Assembly: GCA_002704915.1 (NCBI GenBank)
Contig: PAIP01000047.1
Location: 1-63,959 of the forward strand
Length of the DNA stretch: 63,959 bases
Source of the DNA: Parvularcula sp.
GTDB taxonomy: Bacteria; Pseudomonadota; Alphaproteobacteria; Caulobacterales; Parvularculaceae
Direction: 5' to 3'
Shown: positions 32,232 through 42,076 of the stretch, one piece after another
How the letters are laid out: each line of letters begins with the position of its first letter
Position numbering within the stretch: the stretch's first letter is position 1
Notes under the pieces: generated by a model
What the model was told of the DNA's origin: nothing
Database searches by the model: none
Seen by the model: the letters and a program-made list of their open reading frames with translations, nothing else
Position numbers and translations under genes: made by a program

Positions 32232-33830
32232 TTAGCTGGCTGCTGCGAACTGGTTCATTGTATTGTCTTTACCGCCCGCTTTCAGCGCCGCTTCGCCCGC
32301 GAAATACTCCTTGTGATCGTCGCCAATGTCCGAGCCCGCCATGTTCTGGTGTTTGACGCAGGCGACGCCTTGGCGAATTTCTTCACGCTGGACGTTTTTG
32401 ACATAGCCCAGCATGGCTTCCTCGCCGAAATAGCGCTTGGCGAGATTGTCGGTGGACAGCGCCGCCGTGTGATAGGTCGGCAGCGTGATGAGGTGATGGA
32501 AGATGCCGGCGCGTTTCGAGCCGTCGCGCTGGAAGGACTGGATGCGCTTGTCCGCTTCGAGCGCAAGTTCCGTGTCGTCATAATCGACGCTCATCAGCTT
32601 GTCGCGGTTATAGGCGGAAACGTCCTTGCCTTCCTTCGCCCAAGCGTCGAACACCTGCTGGCGGAAGTTCAGCGTCCAGTTGAAGCTCGGCGAATTGTTG
32701 TAGACGAGCTTGGCGTTCGGGATGACCTCGCGGATGCGGTCGACCATGCCTGCGATCTGTTCCACATGCGGCTTTTCGGTTTCGATCCAGAGAAGATCGG
32801 CGCCGTGTTGCAGAGACGTGATGCAGTCGAGGACGCAGCGGTCTTCGCCCGTGCCCTTGCGGAACTGGAAGAGGTTCGAACGCAGGCGCTTCGGACGCAT
32901 CAGCTTGCCGTCGCGGGTGATGACCACGTCGCCATTGTTGATCTCATTCGCCGCGACCTCTTCGCAATCGAGGAAGGAATTGTATTGGTCGCCAAGGTCG
33001 CCGGGTTCGGCGCTATAGGCGATCTGTTTCGTCAGGCCCGCGCCGAGGCTATCCGTGCGCGCAACGATCACGCCGTCATCGACGCCGAGTTCGAGGAAGG
33101 CGTAGCGGCAGGCGCGGATCTTCGCGAGGAAGTCTTCATGCGGGACCGTCACTTTGCCGTCCTGGTGGCCGCACTGTTTTTCGTCCGAGACCTGGTTTTC
33201 GATCTGCAGCGCGCAGGCGCCGGCCTCGATCATTTTCTTCGCGAGGAGATAGGTCGCCTCGGCGTTGCCGAAACCGGCGTCGATGTCGGCGATGATCGGA
33301 ACCACATGGGTCTGGAAATTATCGATTTTGTTGAGGATCTGTTTTTCCGCAACCTGATCGCCGGTCTCGCGCGCCTTGTCGAGATCGCGGAAGAGACCGC
33401 CGAGCTCGCGTGCATCGGCCTGTTTCAGGAAGGTGTAGAGCTCCTCGATCAGCGCCGGCACGGAGGTTTTCTCGTGCATGGACTGGTCGGGCAGGGGGCC
33501 GAATTCGGAGCGCAGCGCCGCGACCATCCAGCCGGAAAGGTAGAGATAGCGGCCCTTGGTTTCGCCGAAATGCTTCTTGATGGCGATCATCTTCTGCTGG
33601 CCGATAAAGCCGTGCCAGCAGCCCAGCGACTGGGTGTAGTTGGCGGGGTCGGCGTCATAGGCCGCCATGTCCTCGCGCATGATTTTCGCCGTGTAGCGGG
33701 CGATATCTAGGCCGGTGCGGAAGCGGTTCTGGAGGCGCATCCGGGCGACGGATTCGGCGTCGATGCCGTTCCAGCCATCCTGGGCCTCGATGATGCTGGC
33801 GGCGGTGTTTAAATTCTCCAGATAGGACAT
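32232..33830 (-). CDS. aceA: Isocitrate lyase
   Basis: This 532-residue enzyme splits isocitrate into succinate and glyoxylate, the first step of the glyoxylate bypass. The catalytic signature is K-Q-C-G-H (with active-site Cys), and the flanking D-I-D-A-G-F-G and N-Y-N-N-S-P-S-F-N-W motifs are present. The length is that of the long (about 530-residue) isocitrate lyase type. ATG 33830 has AAGGGTA upstream and is preferred to the ATG at 33851. It is divergent from a ScfR-type regulator and lies near glcB, so growth on acetate, fatty acids or aromatic-derived acetyl-CoA is supported. Confidence 0.97.
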   Translation of the reverse strand: MSYLENLNTAASIIEAQDGWNGIDAESVARMRLQNRFRTGLDIARYTAKIMREDMAAYDADPANYTQSLGCWHGFIGQQKMIAIKKHFGETKGRYLYLSGWMVAALRSEFGPLPDQSMHEKTSVPALIEELYTFLKQADARELGGLFRDLDKARETGDQVAEKQILNKIDNFQTHVVPIIADIDAGFGNAEATYLLAKKMIEAGACALQIENQVSDEKQCGHQDGKVTVPHEDFLAKIRACRYAFLELGVDDGVIVARTDSLGAGLTKQIAYSAEPGDLGDQYNSFLDCEEVAANEINNGDVVITRDGKLMRPKRLRSNLFQFRKGTGEDRCVLDCITSLQHGADLLWIETEKPHVEQIAGMVDRIREVIPNAKLVYNNSPSFNWTLNFRQQVFDAWAKEGKDVSAYNRDKLMSVDYDDTELALEADKRIQSFQRDGSKRAGIFHHLITLPTYHTAALSTDNLAKRYFGEEAMLGYVKNVQREEIRQGVACVKHQNMAGSDIGDDHKEYFAGEAALKAGGKDNTMNQFAAAS

Positions 33831-33954
33831 GAGAGTACCCTTTTGATTCACTTGACTGTTTCAGCTCAGCGTCAGGCCTGGCCCGCACCGTTGGTTGTGA
33901 AGGTAGAGAGGCTCAAAGGGTTTGTGCAGACGCGAAAAAGTCTTATTGTCAAAC

Positions 33955-33985
33955 TTTACAGATTTTTGCTGTAATGATGTAAAGT
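33955..33985. promoter_or_regulatory. Candidate ScfR/RamB-type operator
   Basis: CTTTACA (33955-33961) and TGTAAAG (33979-33985) are perfect inverted arms in the aceA/scfR divergent promoter, 22 bases before the regulator start. A third TGTAA half-site lies between them. RamB-type regulators bind AACTTTGCAAA-like half sites, close to this sequence. Confidence 0.5.
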
Positions 33986-34006
33986 ATGAACTTGTAAGGA
34001 ATTCCA

Positions 34007-35401
34007 ATGGCGAAAGATCGCGCTGCTTTCATGGGCCCGCGCCTGCGCCGCCTGAGGCGCGAGATGGGGCTGACCCAGGCGGTGATGGCCGAGGACCTCG
34101 GCGTCTCGCCGTCCTATATCGCGCTCATGGAGCGCAATCAGCGGCCCATGACGGCCGAGATGCTGCTGAAGCTCGCCCAGACCTATCAGCTCGATGTGGC
34201 GTCCTTGGCGGGCGAGCGGGGAGAGGAGTTTGCGGCGCGCCTCGATGGCGTCATGCGCGACCCGCTTTTCACCGATCTCGAACTGGCGGCCATGGATGTG
34301 GAGGATGTGTCGCGCTCCTATCCGGCGGTCGCCGAAGCGGTTATTCGTCTGTATACAGCTTATCGCGACGGACAGCTTGCGCTCGCCGACCGCAGCGGAG
34401 AGGGGCATGACGCGCCGGACCCCGTCGCCGAAGCGCGGCGGTTTCTGTCGGCGCGGCGGAACTCCTTTCCGGCGATTGACGATCATGCGGAACGGATCGC
34501 CGCAGAGATTGGCGGCGCCGATAATTTCGCGGTCTATTTCAAGGAAAAGCACAAGCTCGGCGTTCGTCGTCTGCCGCCAGACATCATGATAGGGGCCGTG
34601 CGCAGGCTCGATCGGCACCGCGGCGAGATTGCGCTCGATGAAACCCTCGACCGCGCCAGCCAGACTTTTCAGCTTGCGTTGCAGATCGCCTATCTAGACA
34701 TGCGCGAAACCCTAGACGCCGCGCTGGCCGAAGGCGGGTTTACCTCGGAAAACAGCGAGCGCCTCGCGCGCCGGGCGCTGGCGAGTTATGCCGCCGGGGC
34801 GCTGATGATGCCTTACCGCGCCTTTGTCAAAGCCGCGGAGCGCCGCAAATACGATATCGAAGCCCTGTCGCGCCAATTCGGCGCCAGCTTCGAACAGATC
34901 GCCCATCGCCTCACGACGCTGCAACAGCCGGGACAGGAGGGCGTCCCGTTTTTCTTCATCCGCGTCGATGCGGCGGGCAATGTCTCGAAGCGGCTCGACG
35001 GCGCGGGGTTTCCCTTCGCGCGTCATGGCGGGTCATGTCCCTTGTGGTCCTTGCATCAGGCGTTCACGCGGCCGCGTGAGATCATCACCGAATGGGTGGA
35101 GCTTCCCGACGGCGAAAAATATTTCACCATCGTCCGCACGGTGACGGCGGGCGGCGGCGCCTGGGGCGCGCCGCGCATTGAACGCGCGGTCGCGCTCGGC
35201 TGCGCCGCGAAACACGCGCATCGTTTGATCTATACGCAAGGCCAGGATCTGAAATCCGTAAAGCCGACGCCCATCGGCGTTGCGTGCCGCCTATGTCACC
35301 GCATCGAATGCGCCGCCCGCGCCGAGCCGCCCATCGGACGGCAGGTTCTGCCCGATGATTATCGCCGGACGATTGCGCCGTTCGGGTTTTCGGATCGGTG
35401 A
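34007..35401 (+). CDS. XRE/ScfR-family short-chain fatty acid regulator
   Basis: This 464-residue protein has an N-terminal XRE helix-turn-helix (about residues 8-63, G-L-T-Q-A-V-M-A-E-D-L-G-V-S-P-S-Y-I-A-L-M-E-R), a middle IrrE-like domain without an obvious H-E-x-x-H, and a C-terminal ScfRs domain with conserved cysteines (G-G-S-C-P-L-W; C-R-L-C-H). This is the RamB/PrpR/MccR type that senses acyl-CoA state and controls acetate, propionate and glyoxylate genes. Divergent from aceA. It probably activates or represses aceA and glcB. Confidence 0.92.
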   Translation: MAKDRAAFMGPRLRRLRREMGLTQAVMAEDLGVSPSYIALMERNQRPMTAEMLLKLAQTYQLDVASLAGERGEEFAARLDGVMRDPLFTDLELAAMDVEDVSRSYPAVAEAVIRLYTAYRDGQLALADRSGEGHDAPDPVAEARRFLSARRNSFPAIDDHAERIAAEIGGADNFAVYFKEKHKLGVRRLPPDIMIGAVRRLDRHRGEIALDETLDRASQTFQLALQIAYLDMRETLDAALAEGGFTSENSERLARRALASYAAGALMMPYRAFVKAAERRKYDIEALSRQFGASFEQIAHRLTTLQQPGQEGVPFFFIRVDAAGNVSKRLDGAGFPFARHGGSCPLWSLHQAFTRPREIITEWVELPDGEKYFTIVRTVTAGGGAWGAPRIERAVALGCAAKHAHRLIYTQGQDLKSVKPTPIGVACRLCHRIECAARAEPPIGRQVLPDDYRRTIAPFGFSDR

Positions 35402-35440
35402 GGCTTTCCTAAGCGACAGCGCCGTGCGTGAAGGCTTTAC

Positions 35441-36049
35441 TTGAAAATTTTATCTTCTAGCTTGCTGGAGATGCAAGAATTCGAGATCATTTGGCAAAAA
35501 AAATTCAAAGACACTCCGCCTGTTGGTTATCGCCTGCGGGAGCAATTTTATGACAGATGGCTCAGATTCCATTCTCTACCAAAATCAAAACGGTATCCTA
35601 GCACCGATGAAGAACGTTCAGTTCTTTTAAGCCGCGCGAACACACTTGTCGGTAAGATGTTTAGGCGCGAGGAAGCCTTTTGGCTGATCTCCAGTCGGCC
35701 AGATTATGACGAAAGTAAAATACCGCTCGATCCACACCCGTTTACGGTAGAGAGTCGAGACTTGCCCAAAGCTTTTAGCTGGGAGGATCTTCGGGAAGAT
35801 CCAGAAGATAGGTTACAATGGTCATCTTATGCGAAACTGCTTACATGGCGACCAGGCTTGTTTGATGATGTTTTCCTCAAAATTGCAGATGGTGAGGAAT
35901 TTGCAATCGTATTCGCATCATCGGATATGACGTCACTTCTAGCGCCCTATGATGGCGGCTTTGATCTTATATTACCGAATGTCGAAAGTGTCTCAGAGCT
36001 GACGAATGAGTTCAGAACCTGGCTTTCTGATAGAGGTGATGGGCTTTGA
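35441..36049 (+). CDS. Hypothetical protein, AT-rich orphan (DUF3885-like?)
   Basis: This 202-residue soluble protein has a segment (R-F-H-S-L-P-x-S-K-R-Y-P and E-A-F-W-L-I-S) reminiscent of DUF3885-type proteins, though I cannot confirm membership. G+C is clearly lower than that of the flanking scfR and glcB genes. TTG at 35441 has AAGG six bases upstream; ATG 35471 is an alternative. Its stop is one base from the convergent glcB stop. It looks like a foreign insertion in the glyoxylate cluster; function is unknown. Confidence 0.6.
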   Translation: MKILSSSLLEMQEFEIIWQKKFKDTPPVGYRLREQFYDRWLRFHSLPKSKRYPSTDEERSVLLSRANTLVGKMFRREEAFWLISSRPDYDESKIPLDPHPFTVESRDLPKAFSWEDLREDPEDRLQWSSYAKLLTWRPGLFDDVFLKIADGEEFAIVFASSDMTSLLAPYDGGFDLILPNVESVSELTNEFRTWLSDRGDGL

Positions 36050-36050
36050 A

Positions 36051-38198
36051 TTACTGAACCGCCTTCGCTTTTTTCCGCCACTGCGTCAGCAGGAACTCGG
36101 TGTAACCATTCGCCTGTTCTGCGCCTTTGAAGACGAGATCGCAGGCGGCCTTGAACGCCGGCCCGTCGAAATTTGGGGCCATGGGCGTGTAATTCGGATC
36201 GGCCTCGTTCTGTTTGTCGACGACAGCGGCCATGCGCTTCATCGCCTCCATCACCTGATTTTCGGTGAGAAGCCCATGCATCAGCCAGTTGGCGATATGT
36301 TGGGAGGAAATGCGCAAGGTGGCGCGGTCTTCCATCAGGCCCACATCATGAATATCCGGCACTTTCGAACAACCGACGCCCTGATCGACCCAGCGCACCA
36401 CATAGCCGAGAATGCCTTGCGCATTGTTGTCGAGCTCCTCGCGGATTTCATCTTCCGAGAAATTGACGCCGTCCGCCAAGGGCGGCGTCAGCAGCTTGTC
36501 GAGATCGCCGGTCGCCTTGCCTTTCAGCTCTTCCTGACGCGCGAAAACATCGACCTCGTGATAATGCATGGCGTGAAGCGCCGCGGCAGTGGGCGAGGGC
36601 GTCCAGGCGGTCGTCGCGCCGGCTTTCGGATGGCCGATTTTCTGTTCGATCATCGCCGCCATCATGTCGGGCGCCGCCCACATGCCCTTGCCGATCTGCG
36701 CGCGGCCGGCGAGCCCGCATGCAAGACCGATGCCCACATTGCGCGCTTCATAGGCCTTGATCCATACGGAATCTTTCACCGCGTTTTTGCGGATGACAGG
36801 CCCACCCTGCATGATCGTGTGGATTTCATCGCCGGTGCGGTCGAGGAAACCGGTGTTGATGAAGACAAGGCGCTCGCGCGCGGCGTGAATGCAGGCGGCG
36901 AGATTGGCGGAGGTGCGCTTTTCCTCGTCCATGACGCCGATTTTCAGGGTGTTCTTCGCCATGCCGAGCATTTCTTCGACGCGGGTAAAAAGTTCGCAGG
37001 CGAAAGCGACTTCCTCTGGCCCGTGCAGCTTCGGCTTGACGATATAGACCGAGCCTGCGCGCGAATTCATGCGCTTACCCTTGAGATCGTGAAGCGCGAT
37101 CAGCGACGTCACCGCCGCATCCATGATGGTTTCCGGAATCTCATCGCCATTCGCGTCGCGGATGATATCTGTATACATGTGGTGGCCAACATTACGCACC
37201 AGCATCATCGAGCGGCCATGGAGAGTGAACGACTTTCCTTCCGGTGAAACATAGTCACGGTCCGGATTGAGCTTGCGCGTCATCATCTCGCCGTTCTTTT
37301 CGAACGTGTCCTCAAGGTCGTCCTTCATCAGGCCGAGCCAGTTGCGGTAGACATTGACCTTGTCTTCCGCATCGACCGCCGCAACGGAGTCCTCGCAATC
37401 CATGATGGTGGAGACGGCCGCTTCGGTGATGACGTCGGCCACCCCCGCCTTGTCGGTCTTGCCGATGGGGCTTTCGGGATCGATGACGATTTCGAGATGC
37501 AGGCCGTTGTTTTTGATAAGGATCGCTTCAGGCTTTTCGGGCGTGCCGCGAAAGCCGGCGAATTTCTCCGGCTGTTTCAGCGCGGCGGCGCCGGCTTCCG
37601 TTTCCACGACAAGCGCGCCGTTGTTGACGCGATAGCCTGTTGTGTCGGCATGGGAGCCTTTCTCCAGGGGCGCCGCGAGATCGAGCAGCGCGCGGGCCCG
37701 CGCGATGACTTTTTCGCCGCGCTTCGGGTTGTAGCCTTTGCCTTTTTCCGCGCCGTCCGTTTCGGGAATTGCGTCCGTGCCGTAAAGCGCGTCATAGAGC
37801 GAGCCCCAGCGGGCATTGGCGGCGTTCAGCGCATAGCGGGCGTTCGAGACAGGCACCACAAGCTGCGGGCCCGCAACGGCGCGCAGTTCCTCGTCCACAT
37901 TGGCGGTGGAGATTTCAAAAGGCGCTGGTTCAGGAACCAGATAGCCGATTTCTTTCAGGAAAGCGGTATGTTCGGCGACGTTGTATTTTCCCTTGTTCGC
38001 GCGAAACCAGTCGTCGATTTTCGCCTGCAGCGCGTTGCGGTTTTCGAGCAACTCCCGGTTTCGCGGCCCGAGATCAGCGACGATCTTGGCGAAACCGTTC
38101 CAGAAATCATCGGCGATCACGCCGGTTCCCGGCAGCGCTTCATTCTCGATGAAAGCGGCGAGTTCAGGGGCGATGGTCAATTGCAAGCGGTTCGTCAT
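36051..38198 (-). CDS. glcB: Malate synthase G
   Basis: This 715-residue enzyme condenses glyoxylate with acetyl-CoA to malate. Signature regions: [12 protein letters not shown] (metal-binding Glu/Asp), [16 protein letters not shown] (active-site Arg), and the C-terminal [14 protein letters not shown]. The frame is open 49 codons further up, but ATG 38198 has CAGGAAA before it and matches the family N-terminus (about 720 residues). Completes the bypass with aceA. Confidence 0.97.
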   Translation of the reverse strand: MTNRLQLTIAPELAAFIENEALPGTGVIADDFWNGFAKIVADLGPRNRELLENRNALQAKIDDWFRANKGKYNVAEHTAFLKEIGYLVPEPAPFEISTANVDEELRAVAGPQLVVPVSNARYALNAANARWGSLYDALYGTDAIPETDGAEKGKGYNPKRGEKVIARARALLDLAAPLEKGSHADTTGYRVNNGALVVETEAGAAALKQPEKFAGFRGTPEKPEAILIKNNGLHLEIVIDPESPIGKTDKAGVADVITEAAVSTIMDCEDSVAAVDAEDKVNVYRNWLGLMKDDLEDTFEKNGEMMTRKLNPDRDYVSPEGKSFTLHGRSMMLVRNVGHHMYTDIIRDANGDEIPETIMDAAVTSLIALHDLKGKRMNSRAGSVYIVKPKLHGPEEVAFACELFTRVEEMLGMAKNTLKIGVMDEEKRTSANLAACIHAARERLVFINTGFLDRTGDEIHTIMQGGPVIRKNAVKDSVWIKAYEARNVGIGLACGLAGRAQIGKGMWAAPDMMAAMIEQKIGHPKAGATTAWTPSPTAAALHAMHYHEVDVFARQEELKGKATGDLDKLLTPPLADGVNFSEDEIREELDNNAQGILGYVVRWVDQGVGCSKVPDIHDVGLMEDRATLRISSQHIANWLMHGLLTENQVMEAMKRMAAVVDKQNEADPNYTPMAPNFDGPAFKAACDLVFKGAEQANGYTEFLLTQWRKKAKAVQ

Positions 38199-38328
38199 GA
38201 TAATTTCCTGTCGGCTACGGGAGGCTACCAATAGGCATTCAGCCGCGAAATGGAATAGGCGGAGGCGCCATCCCTTGTCATTTCTGCTAACAGTCTCATA
38301 AGACGTGAACGGGACAGGACGATTTTTC

Positions 38329-39546
38329 ATGGGCATGGAACGCATTGTGATTATCGGCGCGGGGCAGGCGGGGGCGCAGGCCGCCGTCTCCCTGCGTCAG
38401 GGCGGCTATAAAGGCGCGATCACAATGATCGGCGCCGAGGAAGCGCCGCCTTATCAGCGCCCGCCCTTGTCGAAAGCCTATTTGAAAAGCGAGCTGGAGG
38501 AACCGCGGCTCTATCTGCGGCCGGCGGAATTTTATGAAGCCCAGAAAATTGAGCTGCATCTCGGCGTCAGGGCGACCGGCATCGACCGCAGGGCGAAGAT
38601 CGTCTCCACCGATGACGGCGGAGCGCATTCCTATGATGTTCTGCTGATTGCTACCGGCGCGCCGCCGCGACAGATCACGGCGCCGGGCGCCGATCTTCGC
38701 GGCGTTCACTATCTACGGACGCTGGCCGATTCCGATTCGCTAAAGCCCATGCTTTCCGCGCCGGGTCGCGTCGTCATTGTCGGCGCCGGTTATATCGGGC
38801 TTGAGGTCGCCGCCGTCGCGCGTCAGGCGGGCCGTGAGGTGACGGTGCTGGAAATGGCGCCCCGGGTTCTGGCGCGCGTCGCCAGCGAGCCGGTGTCGGA
38901 ATTCTATCAGACGCTTCACCGAAATAACAGCGTGGACTTGCGTCTGGGCGCTGCCTTCGCTGCGTTTGAGGGCGAGGGCCGCCTTCATGCTGCGCGGCTG
39001 AAGGACGGCGACGTGATCGACTGCGAAACCGCGCTGGTGGGGATCGGCGCCGCGCCGGAGGTCACGCTCGCGAAAGAGTCGGGGCTTGAGATCGATAACG
39101 GCGTTGTCGTCGATGAATATGCGCGCACGTCCGACCCGGCGATTTTCGCGGCGGGCGACTGCACCAATTTTCCGTCGCCGCGTTACGGACGGCGCATGCG
39201 GCTTGAGTCGGTGCCGAACGCTATCGAACAGGCAAAAGTCTCGGCGGCGAACATGCTCGGCGGCGAAGTGGTTTACGATGCGTTGCCCTGGTTCTGGTCG
39301 GATCAGTATGACGTGAAACTGCAGACTGTTGGCCTCAGTGAAGGCTATGATGATTTGATCGTGCGCGGCGATCCGGCGGAGAAGAAATTCGCCGTCTGGT
39401 ATCTGAAAGACGGTAAGGCGCTCGCCGTCGATGCGATCAACGATCCGGCGTCCTTCGCCATGGGCAAGAAGCTGATTATGTCGGGCGCCGCGCTCGATCC
39501 GGTGACGCTTGCAGATGCGTCAATAGATTTGAAGACGTTAGTCTAG
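38329..39546 (+). CDS. FAD/NAD(P)-dependent ferredoxin reductase
   Basis: This 405-residue flavoprotein has two dinucleotide folds: G-A-G-Q-A-G at the N-terminus for FAD and G-A-G-Y-I-G at about residue 150 for NAD(P)H, plus A-A-G-D-C-T (FAD ribityl site) and the C-terminal W-F-W-S-D-Q-Y-D motif typical of rubredoxin/ferredoxin reductases (BphA4, ThcD, CamA group). These pass electrons from NADH to a 2Fe-2S ferredoxin that serves oxygenases or P450s. No oxygenase is adjacent; the Rieske enzyme at 12 kb is a possible but unproven client. ATG 38329 or 38335 may start it. Confidence 0.9.
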   Translation: MGMERIVIIGAGQAGAQAAVSLRQGGYKGAITMIGAEEAPPYQRPPLSKAYLKSELEEPRLYLRPAEFYEAQKIELHLGVRATGIDRRAKIVSTDDGGAHSYDVLLIATGAPPRQITAPGADLRGVHYLRTLADSDSLKPMLSAPGRVVIVGAGYIGLEVAAVARQAGREVTVLEMAPRVLARVASEPVSEFYQTLHRNNSVDLRLGAAFAAFEGEGRLHAARLKDGDVIDCETALVGIGAAPEVTLAKESGLEIDNGVVVDEYARTSDPAIFAAGDCTNFPSPRYGRRMRLESVPNAIEQAKVSAANMLGGEVVYDALPWFWSDQYDVKLQTVGLSEGYDDLIVRGDPAEKKFAVWYLKDGKALAVDAINDPASFAMGKKLIMSGAALDPVTLADASIDLKTLV

Positions 39547-39575
39547 AGCCTCTTGTCTTCACTCCTTTTCATTCC

Positions 39576-39674
39576 TGTCATCCCGGAAAACGCCGAAGGC
39601 GTTTGTCCGGGATCTCTGTGTGTTCTTTTCTAACGGAGATCCCGGCTCTCCGCTTCCCTTCGGCCAGGATGACG
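39576..39674. repeat. Dispersed intergenic palindromic repeat, copy 2
   Basis: It shares GTCATCCCGGAA at the left, the GGAGATCCCGGCTCT block and GGATGACG at the right with the element at 30906-31072, but has a different, shorter middle with its own AACGCCGAAGGCGTT stem. It lies between convergent genes (ferredoxin reductase and TRAP permease), the usual site of such elements. Confidence 0.65.
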
Positions 39675-39680
39675 ATCCAC

Positions 39681-41303
39681 TTAATCGTAAAGAACGCCGG
39701 GCAGCCATGTGGCGATCTGAGGCCACAGCGCAATGACGCCCAGCGCCAGCATCTGGATGGCGATATAGGGAATGGCGCCGTTATAGATGTGCGCGGTTTT
39801 GACCTCGGGCGGGGCGACTCCGCGTAGATAGAAGAGGGCGAAACCGAATGGCGGCGTCAGAAACGACGTCTGCAGATTGATCGCCATCATCACGCCGAGC
39901 CAGACGGGATCGAGCCCCATGGCGAGGAGCGGCGGCCCGACCAGCGGCACGACCACCAGCGTGATCTCGATGAAATCGAGAAAGAAGCCCAGAATGAACA
40001 TCACAATCATGACGGTGAGAACCGCGCCGACCACGCCGCCCGGCGTCGCCGCCAGTGCGCGATGCACCGTGTCGTCGCCGCCGAGGCCGCGGAAGACAAG
40101 GGAGAATAAAGCGGCGCCGATGAGGATCGTAAACACCATGGTCGTCACTCGCGCTGTCTGATCGAAGATCGGCGCCATCGCCTTTTCCCTGTGCAACTGG
40201 AAAAGACTGGCGATGACGCCCCATGGGGTGAGCGCGAAGAACAGAAAGGCGGCGACAATCGCAATGCTCTCCGTCGCCGAGATGCTGTCGCGGCCGAGAC
40301 GGAGATCGACCATGGCCGTGAGAACCAGCAGAGAGATGATCGCGCCGGCGGAAACGATGACAGCGATCTTTCCGGCGAAAAGCGAGTCTTTCGGCGCCAA
40401 TCGCATGCCGGCGATGAGGAGCGCGCCGATGGCGCCGACGCTGGCCGCTTCCGTGGGGGTGGCGACGCCGGCGAGGATCGATCCCAGCACGGCAATGATG
40501 AGAATGAGCGGCGGGGGCAGGGTCTTCATGGCGGCGAGCCATACTTCGCGCGTGCTCCCGAGTTCCGCCGCCGGGATCGCCGGCGCCTTTCGCGGCGTCG
40601 TCAGCGCGACAAAGAGTTGCCAGCAGATGTAAAAGCCCACCAGCATCAGGCCCGGAAACAGCGCGCCAGCGAAGAGGTGGCCAACGGAGACCGTCTCCGG
40701 TGACATGATGCCCTGCTGCAATTGGGCGCGCTGATAGGCGTTGGAGATAACGTCGCCGAGCAGGATCAAGACGATCGAGGGCGGGATGATCTGGCCGAGC
40801 GTGCCCGCCGCAGCGATCGACCCTGATGCAAAAGCCGGATCGTAGCCGCGCCGGAGCATGGTGGGCAGGCTTAGCAATCCCATGGTCACGACCGTGGCGC
40901 CGACAATGCCGGTCGAGGCGGCGAGCAACATGCCGACAATGGTTACGGAAAGACCAAGCCCGCCAGGCAGGGAGCCGAAAAGCTTCGCCATTTCATCGAG
41001 CAGCTCTTCGGCGATTTTCGACTTCTCCAGAATGACGCCCATAAGAATGAACATGGGCACCGCGATGAGCGTTGTGTTGGACACCGCGCCAAAGACTCGC
41101 TGCGGGAAAGGTATGAGATAGGAGATGTCGAAGACGCCGAACATCAGGCCAATAACGGCGAAGACCAGCGCCGTGCCGGCCAGGCTGAACGCCACCGGAT
41201 AGCCCATCATCAGCACAGCACACAGGGCGATCACCATGAAAATGTCGAGCCAGCCCGCGAATGTGCATGCGCAGAAGGCGACATTGCCGATCTCAAATTC
41301 CAT
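39681..41303 (-). CDS. TRAP transporter large permease (DctM/FcbT3-like)
   Basis: This 540-residue, multi-helix membrane protein is the large subunit of a tripartite ATP-independent transporter. It is longer than the usual 430 residues because of an extra central block of helices and polar linker, as in the mannitol/chloroaromatic (FcbT) branch. ATG 41303 with AAGGAG upstream overlaps the stop of the small subunit by one base; the frame upstream of it is a shadow. It catalyses sodium-driven uptake of the substrate delivered by the DctP protein. Confidence 0.92.
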   Translation of the reverse strand: MEFEIGNVAFCACTFAGWLDIFMVIALCAVLMMGYPVAFSLAGTALVFAVIGLMFGVFDISYLIPFPQRVFGAVSNTTLIAVPMFILMGVILEKSKIAEELLDEMAKLFGSLPGGLGLSVTIVGMLLAASTGIVGATVVTMGLLSLPTMLRRGYDPAFASGSIAAAGTLGQIIPPSIVLILLGDVISNAYQRAQLQQGIMSPETVSVGHLFAGALFPGLMLVGFYICWQLFVALTTPRKAPAIPAAELGSTREVWLAAMKTLPPPLILIIAVLGSILAGVATPTEAASVGAIGALLIAGMRLAPKDSLFAGKIAVIVSAGAIISLLVLTAMVDLRLGRDSISATESIAIVAAFLFFALTPWGVIASLFQLHREKAMAPIFDQTARVTTMVFTILIGAALFSLVFRGLGGDDTVHRALAATPGGVVGAVLTVMIVMFILGFFLDFIEITLVVVPLVGPPLLAMGLDPVWLGVMMAINLQTSFLTPPFGFALFYLRGVAPPEVKTAHIYNGAIPYIAIQMLALGVIALWPQIATWLPGVLYD

Positions 41304-42073
41304 CAGCCGCGCTCCTTCAGGGTCGCGACGGCGCGTGCGGCGATGACGAAACCCGCCATCAGCAAGAGCACGGCGAATGCCGGGATGAAGGACTTCAGAA
41401 TGAACAGCGCCTGAATGCCCGACGATTCGTTTGAGCCTTCCCCGACCGCCCATGACCGCGCCACGTAAGGCGACGCTGTCCAGATCAGGAGCAGGCAGAC
41501 CGGAATTAGAAGAAGATAGGTCCCTAGGAGATCGACAATGGCTTTGCGCCGTGGTGACGCCTCTCGATAAAAAATATCGACGCGCACATGATCGTCAGTG
41601 AGCAGCGCATAACCGCCGGCGAGCAGGAACACCGCGCCATGCATATAGGTGATCGATTCCTGCATGAAGATGTAATTGAGGCCGAAAGCATAACGCAGGA
41701 TCACGACTCCAAACTGGATCAGCGCCATGGCGAGCAGGAGCCAGATGACGGCGCGGCCCGCCACGCGCGCGATAACTTCAAAAAAGCCGGACAGATACCA
41801 TGTTGCTTTCTTGGAACCGATCATGGCGATTATCGAGGCCGTCAGCGCGAACAATGCACCGAACCACGCAATTTTTGTCGTCGCAGGCATGAGCGCCAGT
41901 ATTGGCGTCAGCCGCACAAACAGAACGCCGGCGAGAACTGTTGCGGCGACAATTGCAACCCAACTCAGGAACGGGCGCTTTTCCGTGAAAAGCAAGGCGA
42001 GGGGCAAAAACAGGAGCGGGAACATGACGCCCGCCGCCGCCCAGTTGAGAATATCGCCTGCTATTTCGAGCAT
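41303..42073 (-). CDS. TRAP transporter small permease (DctQ-type) with N-terminal extension
   Basis: This 256-residue protein has about seven hydrophobic segments. The last four (from about residue 110) with Q-E-S-I-T-Y-M-H and D-D-H-V-R-V-D-I-F-Y-R are the standard DctQ core. The first about 100 residues add three extra helices, which is unusual for the small subunit. It sits between DctP (3 bases upstream) and DctM (1-base overlap), so the order is dctP-dctQ-dctM. It bridges the binding protein and the large permease. Confidence 0.88.
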   Translation of the reverse strand: MLEIAGDILNWAAAGVMFPLLFLPLALLFTEKRPFLSWVAIVAATVLAGVLFVRLTPILALMPATTKIAWFGALFALTASIIAMIGSKKATWYLSGFFEVIARVAGRAVIWLLLAMALIQFGVVILRYAFGLNYIFMQESITYMHGAVFLLAGGYALLTDDHVRVDIFYREASPRRKAIVDLLGTYLLLIPVCLLLIWTASPYVARSWAVGEGSNESSGIQALFILKSFIPAFAVLLLMAGFVIAARAVATLKERG

Positions 42074-42076
42074 GGC

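Noticed and set aside
32313-33710. 465-codon open frame antisense to aceA
   Set aside because: Shadow of the isocitrate lyase gene; no recognisable domain.
36006-37247. 413-codon open frame antisense to glcB
   Set aside because: Shadow of malate synthase; no domain.
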